Assembly: GCA_003222065.1 (NCBI GenBank)
Contig: QHUV01000067.1
Coordinates: 1-8,799 of the forward strand
Direction of reading: 5' to 3'
Length of the DNA: 8,799 nucleotides
From: Gemmatimonadota bacterium
Lineage (GTDB): Bacteria; Gemmatimonadota; Gemmatimonadetes; Gemmatimonadales; Gemmatimonadaceae
In this document: in pieces, positions 5,310 to 8,799 of the stretch
How the letters are laid out: each line of letters begins with the position of its first letter
Position numbering within the stretch: the first letter of the stretch is position 1
Made by a program: the position numbers and the translations under genes
The notes under the pieces: generated by a model
What the model was told of the DNA's origin: nothing
What the model saw: the letters and a program-made list of their open reading frames with translations, nothing else
The model's database searches: none

Positions 5310-7562
5310 TTACTTCTTCTGCGTAGGAGGTGTACCGGCGCGCGCCGCGAGCGTGCTCTTGTTCGCGGCCGCGGTCCCAGACGGAGCATTCGTTGTCGTC
5401 GACGCCGGCGCGCGGCCGGACGGAGTCGGCGTTAGGTTCGCCGCGGCGCCACTGCCACTCGATCCCTGTGTCCGGGTCGTCGTGCCGGCCGGGCGGCCTT
5501 GGTCGATGGCGTTGAAGAACGCCGCCGTCGCCGTTCCGAATTCAGCGGCCTGCATATCGTGTTGTAGCAGCGCGAGAAGATCCGTCGCGCGCGCCGTCAA
5601 TTCGCTGCTCACCGCGGCAATGAGACCCGCCTCCGCCTGCGTCCGTCGCTCCATCGCCGATGCCTGTGCGCTCCGCAACTGCGTCAACGACGCGCTGGTA
5701 TCGGTCAGTTGTCCGGTTTGCACCGCCGCGAATAAGCGATCGGCGTCCTGGATCGCGGCTCGCGAGTCCGCCAAGTTCTTCCGCACTTGCGTTAGGCGAA
5801 TCCGTACCGAATCGCGAAGAAGAAAGAGCGGCAGTGCATTGAGCAGCGAGTCGGTGCGCGCCGCGACGAGTGACTCGACGTCGAGGCCGACCGGAACCTG
5901 ACCGCGCTGACGCAAACTGTCGGCACGGACCGAGAGTACGTACGCCGGTCCACCCGGCACGTTCCGCACTTGCGTCACCAGAGCGCCACGGAGGCGCGCT
6001 TCGGTCGTATCGATGCTTGTCAGCAGGCCGCTCAGTCGCGAGTCAGTCGTATCGACGCGCGCCACGAGCCTCGCGACGGTATCGGCGCGGCCTTGCATCG
6101 CCTGCTGGAGCCCGCGGATTTGCATCAGTCGCAGCGTTGCATTACGAGTCGCTAGTCGCAGTCGCTGGGACGTAATCGCCGCGTCGAGGTCTGCCGTCAT
6201 CACGGCCTCGCTGCGCTGTGCGAACAAGGTCGGAGCCGCGTTCGCGGACGGCGGTGCAAAGAGCACGCGCTTCGGCAAAGTGACGCCGAGCGAGTCGTTC
6301 ACACTGCCATAGCGTTGCATCAAGTCGTTGAGGGAGATGATCCGCGCTACTTCCACCTGCGGTAACGTCGGGGTCGTTCCGGTCATGACCGACGCCAGAA
6401 TCTGCGGGTCGGCGCCTGCCGTCTCCTCGAGCCCGAGCGTCTTGCCCATTTCCGGATCGTTCACAAACAGCAAACCGGCCGCTCGCGCGCGCACGAGTGC
6501 GCGCGCAAGGTTCATCACCGCATCGCCCGATTTAGCGTCGAGGCGTTGCGCCTCGCCGCGTCCCGAATCGGTAACCATTCGGAACAGTCGAGCCGCGTCG
6601 TCCGTTCGTCCCAGTTGCAAGAGGGACTGCGCGGCCATCAACCGCGCTTCGTCCCGCTGCGGGAGTTGCGGATACTGATCGGCAAATGCGGCGAAGCTCT
6701 GACCCGCGCCGGCGATATCCTTGTTCTTGTATTGCGCCCACGCCTTCGTCAGCAGCGACAGTGGCGCGAGACCACCGCTCGGCGTCACCGCGTTCGCGAA
6801 CGTGATCGCGCGATCGTACGCGTTCGTCTCATACGCCAGCTCTGCCGCCGTGAGCCGCACTTGATCGGCGAAGCTGCCGTTCGCCGTCTGAGCGAGCGCC
6901 TCGAGCCGAGCTAACGCGGCTGCCGTTTGCGTCGTGTCGGCGCGCAAGGACGTCAGCACGTCCATGTATTCCGCGTATTGCGCGTACGGCGCACCGGCGG
7001 ATTTCGCCGCCGCGAACTTTGTTGCCGCCGTTGGATAGTTGCGCAGCTGGTAGGCAGCCAATCCCGCCACCAGCGCCGCCAGTCCTCGCGCCTGATCCGC
7101 CGCCGGCCCCTTCACGAGATCGGCAACGCGAGCGAAGTCGCCCGTCCGATATGCGCTGAGCAGCATCTGCGACTGGAGCAGTGGCGCGTAGCGCGCCGGA
7201 CCGCTGCTCAATACCGCTTGCGCGTTCGCTCGAAATGCGCTGTCCATGCCTAACCGGTACTGTGCTTCGGCGAGGAGGAAGAGCATGTCGCCGCGCCCAC
7301 GAAGCGTCTCGCTCGTCGATCCCATCGGCGCCGAAGTCGCCGGCAACGACGCGAGCCACTGCAGTCGCTGCAACGCGGACACCGTCCGGTTGGCGAGCAA
7401 ATCATTCAGGGCAACACGCACCTCCGCCTCGAGTGCTCGCGCCGGATCGATCGGCGGAAGCATCGACGTATCCGCGAGGGTCGTCGTCGTCGTCGGGCGT
7501 TGCTGCGCTTGTAACGGAAGCGAAATGAACGCGAGGGCAGCGAGGCCGAATCCCTTGATCAT
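5310..7562 (-). CDS. Exported TPR / alpha-helical scaffold protein (750 aa)
   Basis: The frame is open further upstream, but the start is placed at ATG 7562-7560. Only this start has a strong Shine-Dalgarno (GGAGG, 7568-7572), and it opens directly with a Sec signal peptide (MIKGFGLAALAFISLPLQA, cleavage after Ala19, Gln20 at +1). Earlier starts would overlap the preceding gene and bury the signal peptide. A Thr run (24-28) precedes the helical body. Degenerate TPR-like helix pairs cover about 43-330; examples are LAEAQYRLGMDSAFRANAQA, WAQYKNKDIAGAGQSFAAFA and AAQSLLQLGRTDDAARLFRM. Residues about 450-690 look like long amphipathic, partly coiled-coil helices with a DTT-containing repeat (504-524). 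The tail (692-750) is low-complexity Ser/Thr/Pro/Ala/Gly and ends in Lys-Lys. No catalytic motif is visible. It lies 19 nt after the 225-aa protein gene and 3 nt before the second TPR gene. Likely role: periplasmic scaffold of the same machine. Confidence 0.87.
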   Translation of the reverse strand: MIKGFGLAALAFISLPLQAQQRPTTTTTLADTSMLPPIDPARALEAEVRVALNDLLANRTVSALQRLQWLASLPATSAPMGSTSETLRGRGDMLFLLAEAQYRLGMDSAFRANAQAVLSSGPARYAPLLQSQMLLSAYRTGDFARVADLVKGPAADQARGLAALVAGLAAYQLRNYPTAATKFAAAKSAGAPYAQYAEYMDVLTSLRADTTQTAAALARLEALAQTANGSFADQVRLTAAELAYETNAYDRAITFANAVTPSGGLAPLSLLTKAWAQYKNKDIAGAGQSFAAFADQYPQLPQRDEARLMAAQSLLQLGRTDDAARLFRMVTDSGRGEAQRLDAKSGDAVMNLARALVRARAAGLLFVNDPEMGKTLGLEETAGADPQILASVMTGTTPTLPQVEVARIISLNDLMQRYGSVNDSLGVTLPKRVLFAPPSANAAPTLFAQRSEAVMTADLDAAITSQRLRLATRNATLRLMQIRGLQQAMQGRADTVARLVARVDTTDSRLSGLLTSIDTTEARLRGALVTQVRNVPGGPAYVLSVRADSLRQRGQVPVGLDVESLVAARTDSLLNALPLFLLRDSVRIRLTQVRKNLADSRAAIQDADRLFAAVQTGQLTDTSASLTQLRSAQASAMERRTQAEAGLIAAVSSELTARATDLLALLQHDMQAAEFGTATAAFFNAIDQGRPAGTTTRTQGSSGSGAAANLTPTPSGRAPASTTTNAPSGTAAANKSTLAARAGTPPTQKK

Positions 7563-7567
7563 CAAAA

Positions 7568-7572
7568 CCTCC
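7568..7572 (-). promoter_or_regulatory. Ribosome binding site that sets the start of the 750-aa protein
   Basis: The minus strand reads GGAGG, then TTTTG, then ATG at 7562-7560. The site lies in the 19-nt gap after the upstream gene's TGA (7582-7584). It decides this start over in-frame ATGs further upstream, which fall inside the previous gene. Confidence 0.85.
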
Positions 7573-7581
7573 GCCTTCCGC

Positions 7582-8259
7582 TCAGAATGGGTTTGGAGTC
7601 CGGCTCGCCCAGGAGGTTTGTACCAACTTCCCATCCTGGATGGCGAACTGCACATAGGTGACTGCATCGCCGAGTGCACGGACTCGGGCCACGAGTTGCT
7701 GCGCCTGACCGTTCACGGTCGCCGTCAACACGATCGTGTGTGGAGTCGGCAGCACCGCGCCCCGGAACAGCTCATCTGCTGCTCCAACGCGAAACGCCGT
7801 GCGCGCTGTATCCGATAGCGTCATCGACCCCGTGTTCGCGCCGTCGATCGAGAGCGCGAGGCTTCCGACGCGCGGTGCCGAAAGCGAGTCCGCCGCGAAA
7901 AGCACCGATAACATCGTGCTCGGCTGCTTGTGAAGTGCCTCTGCCGCCAATGTCAGTTGCCCGTGCGTGGCACCGACGAGCTGCTCGCTCACGTAGAGTT
8001 GATCGCTCAAGTTGCGCAGCGCTTCTTGCTGCACAGCGACTTGGGCATTGGTGATGAGCAAAATGCGAGCGATGTTGGCGCGTCGCTGTGCCTCTTCCGC
8101 CACCAGTTGCTCCAAGGGCGTACCGGCTGGAGCTGCCATCGTCGTGCGCTTCGTCGTGTCAGGAGCGATCGGCCGTTGGGCTCGCGTCGTGTCCTGTGCG
8201 CTGAGTGCTGGAAGGGCTATCCCCAGCGCCATAAGCGCAATTAGCGCTTCTCGCTTCAT
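7582..8259 (-). CDS. Exported protein with helical and predicted beta halves (unknown function)
   Basis: This 225-aa protein is the first gene of the minus-strand series. It has a Sec signal peptide (MKREALIALMALGIALPALSA, likely cleavage after Ala21, then Gln-Asp). A short Asp/Thr/Arg-rich linker (22-43) holds two DTT motifs and two prolines. Residues about 47-112 look helical and possibly coiled coil (EQLVAEEAQRRANIARILLI, then LRNLSDQLYVSEQLVGATHG). Residues about 115-215 look like alternating beta strands (VGSLALSIDG, HTIVLTATVNGQAQQLVARV, TYVQFAIQDGKLVQTSW), as in small Ig-like or sandwich domains. I recognise no named family and see no catalytic residues. The start ATG is preceded by a purine-rich but poor ribosome site (AGAGAGAAGAG, 8264-8274). 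It precedes the TPR gene by 19 nt. Together these suggest an exported structural partner of the TolQ/ExbD-type motor encoded downstream; this role is inferred. Confidence 0.82.
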   Translation of the reverse strand: MKREALIALMALGIALPALSAQDTTRAQRPIAPDTTKRTTMAAPAGTPLEQLVAEEAQRRANIARILLITNAQVAVQQEALRNLSDQLYVSEQLVGATHGQLTLAAEALHKQPSTMLSVLFAADSLSAPRVGSLALSIDGANTGSMTLSDTARTAFRVGAADELFRGAVLPTPHTIVLTATVNGQAQQLVARVRALGDAVTYVQFAIQDGKLVQTSWASRTPNPF

Positions 8260-8697
8260 GCCGCTCTTCTCTCTGTGGCTCGGGTTTCCAGGCGACTCGC
8301 AAGATTACCGCGCCATGGCGAGCGGTTATGCGAGAATTGCGATGCTCACCCACGTTCGCCACTCGTATCCGCCCGGCATAGTCGCATTGCCTCGTGCTGC
8401 AGCCGCAACGCAGCGGCCGCACGCGGATTTTGGGTAGAGCACGTTTTGTGCCTCGTACCGGGGATTGTTCGGCGCCCGTCAGGGACATGTAGCCGCGCCA
8501 GAACCCACGAAATTTTCGCGGGTTAACTGTCATTCAAATCGTTTGCCATGTGCTCCGCTTTTGCCGACGGCTCGCGCTTCTTTGCGACCGCTCGCCGGCG
8601 TTACCTTTCAGCGGCGAATCGCGCTATTCACAAGCGCTTATCACAGCGCGCCGAATATGAGCCACGACCGTAGCCACCCTCCCTTTCCGACACGCCA
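8260..8697. other. Divergent intergenic region (438 nt)
   Basis: This region separates the start of the minus-strand series from the start of the plus-strand lipoprotein gene, so promoters for both directions should lie here. Open frames across it are arginine-rich, lack a ribosome site and look like chance. Structure seen: a 23-nt near-palindrome at 8502-8524 inside the most AT-rich patch; an imperfect hairpin at 8394-8422 (GTGC and GCCGC pairing with GCGGC and GCAC around a 6-nt loop); a perfect 10-nt palindrome, CGCCATGGCG, at 8311-8320; and a short GCGCT/AGCGC stem at 8621-8637. No -10/-35 pair close to the sigma-70 consensus with normal spacing was found on either strand, and no terminator with a T-run. 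Confidence 0.6.
8502..8524. promoter_or_regulatory. 23-nt near-perfect palindrome, candidate operator
   Basis: AACCCACGAAA-T-TTTCGCGGGTT: 10 of the 11 base pairs between the arms match around one central base. The only mismatch (8507 with 8519) is A-C on the plus strand and G-U in minus-strand RNA. It is centred at 8513, 254 nt before the minus-strand operon start and 185 nt before the plus-strand lipoprotein start. The near-zero loop and lack of a T-run argue against a terminator. Dyad symmetry of this length fits a dimeric DNA-binding regulator, which could control one or both directions. Confidence 0.45.
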
Positions 8698-8799
8698 ATG
8701 GTCACGCCAAACAGACTCCTCGCCGCCGTGACCCTCGCCATAATCATCCTGTCGAGTTGCCGAGGGAGAGATACAGCTCGGCGAGACGCAATTGGCTCT
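8698..8799 (+). CDS. Putative lipoprotein (partial, N-terminal 34 residues)
   Basis: This is the only plus-strand gene with support, and it runs off the right edge. The ATG is the first start after an in-frame TAG at 8671-8673. The N-terminus is MVTPNRLLAAVTLAIIILSSC: one Arg, a hydrophobic core at about 7-17, then lipobox Leu-Ser-Ser-Cys with Cys21 as the lipidated residue. The mature part begins RGRDTARRDAIGS, a polar, charged start usual for lipoproteins. Signal peptidase II processing is therefore expected. Residue +2 is Arg rather than Asp, so under the E. coli rule it would go to the outer membrane; whether that rule holds here is unknown. No Shine-Dalgarno is visible (the upstream bases are CT-rich), so the mRNA may be leaderless or weakly translated. 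The protein family cannot be named from 34 residues. It is divergent from the motor operon across a 438-nt spacer. Confidence 0.7.
   Translation, partial: MVTPNRLLAAVTLAIIILSSCRGRDTARRDAIGS

Noticed and set aside
4437..5435. 332-aa plus-strand arginine-rich open frame
   Set aside because: Arginine-rich with no domain, and antisense to the TPR gene and its neighbour. Typical shadow frame.
5170..5901. 243-aa plus-strand open frame rich in Ala, Val and Ser
   Set aside because: It lies opposite two well-supported minus-strand genes and crosses their boundary. It has no ribosome site and no recognisable domain, and its composition is what an antisense frame of GC-rich coding DNA gives.
7563..7679. 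N-terminal extension of the 750-aa protein (39 extra residues)
   Set aside because: It would overlap the preceding gene and place a charged, Pro-rich stretch before an obvious signal peptide. The GGAGG at 7568-7572 marks the later start.
8376..8422. Possible sigma-54 type promoter on the minus strand
   Set aside because: The GG and GC dinucleotides do not fall at the required -24/-12 spacing with the consensus around them.
8159..8533. 124-aa minus-strand frame overlapping the start of the operon
   Set aside because: It overlaps the signal peptide region of the 225-aa protein in another frame. It is Arg/Ser-rich, and its start codon lies in the 8502-8533 region with no ribosome site.
1..8799. 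CRISPR array, tRNA, rRNA or insertion sequence
   Set aside because: I saw no spaced direct repeats, no cloverleaf or rRNA-like sequence, no transposase frame and no terminal inverted repeats with target duplications.

Overview
The window is GC-rich bacterial DNA with nearly all its coding on the minus strand. Several things suggest the phylum Gemmatimonadota: Asp-Thr-Thr-Arg and Asp-Ser rich secreted proteins, Sec signal peptides that end in Ala-Gln, and long alanine-rich TPR proteins. The assignment comes from protein style only; no rRNA or other marker gene is present.

Read right to left, the minus strand holds one operon-like series: (1) an exported 225-aa protein with a helical half and a predicted beta half (7582-8259); (2) an exported 750-aa TPR/helical protein (5310-7562); (3) an exported TPR protein of about 1,012 codons (2268-5306) that is cut by one in-frame TAG at 4734-4736; (4) an exported proline-rich protein with two copies of a Trp/Cys/His motif (1498-2268); (5) a TolQ/ExbB-type proton channel subunit (737-1378); (6) and (7) two tandem ExbD/TolR-type subunits (145-693, and 1-143 running off the left edge). 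Most junctions are very tight: 19 nt, 3 nt, a TGATG overlap, 43 nt and 1 nt. The exception is a 119-nt gap before the TolQ gene.

The right end (8260-8697) is a 438-nt divergent intergenic region with a near-perfect 23-nt palindrome at 8502-8524. Beyond it, the first 34 codons of a lipoprotein start on the plus strand.

Inferred function: one TolQ-like and two TolR-like subunits would form a proton-driven stator in the inner membrane. The four exported proteins would be its periplasmic or outer-membrane partners. One channel subunit, two ExbD paralogues and large TPR proteins resemble the AglR-AglQ-AglS/Glt machinery of Myxococcus more than a classical Tol-Pal or TonB-ExbBD locus. Which process it powers (gliding, envelope constriction, trafficking or uptake) cannot be told from this sequence. 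The clearest anomalies are the amber codon in the TPR gene and the duplicated WCAxHWWCP motif.
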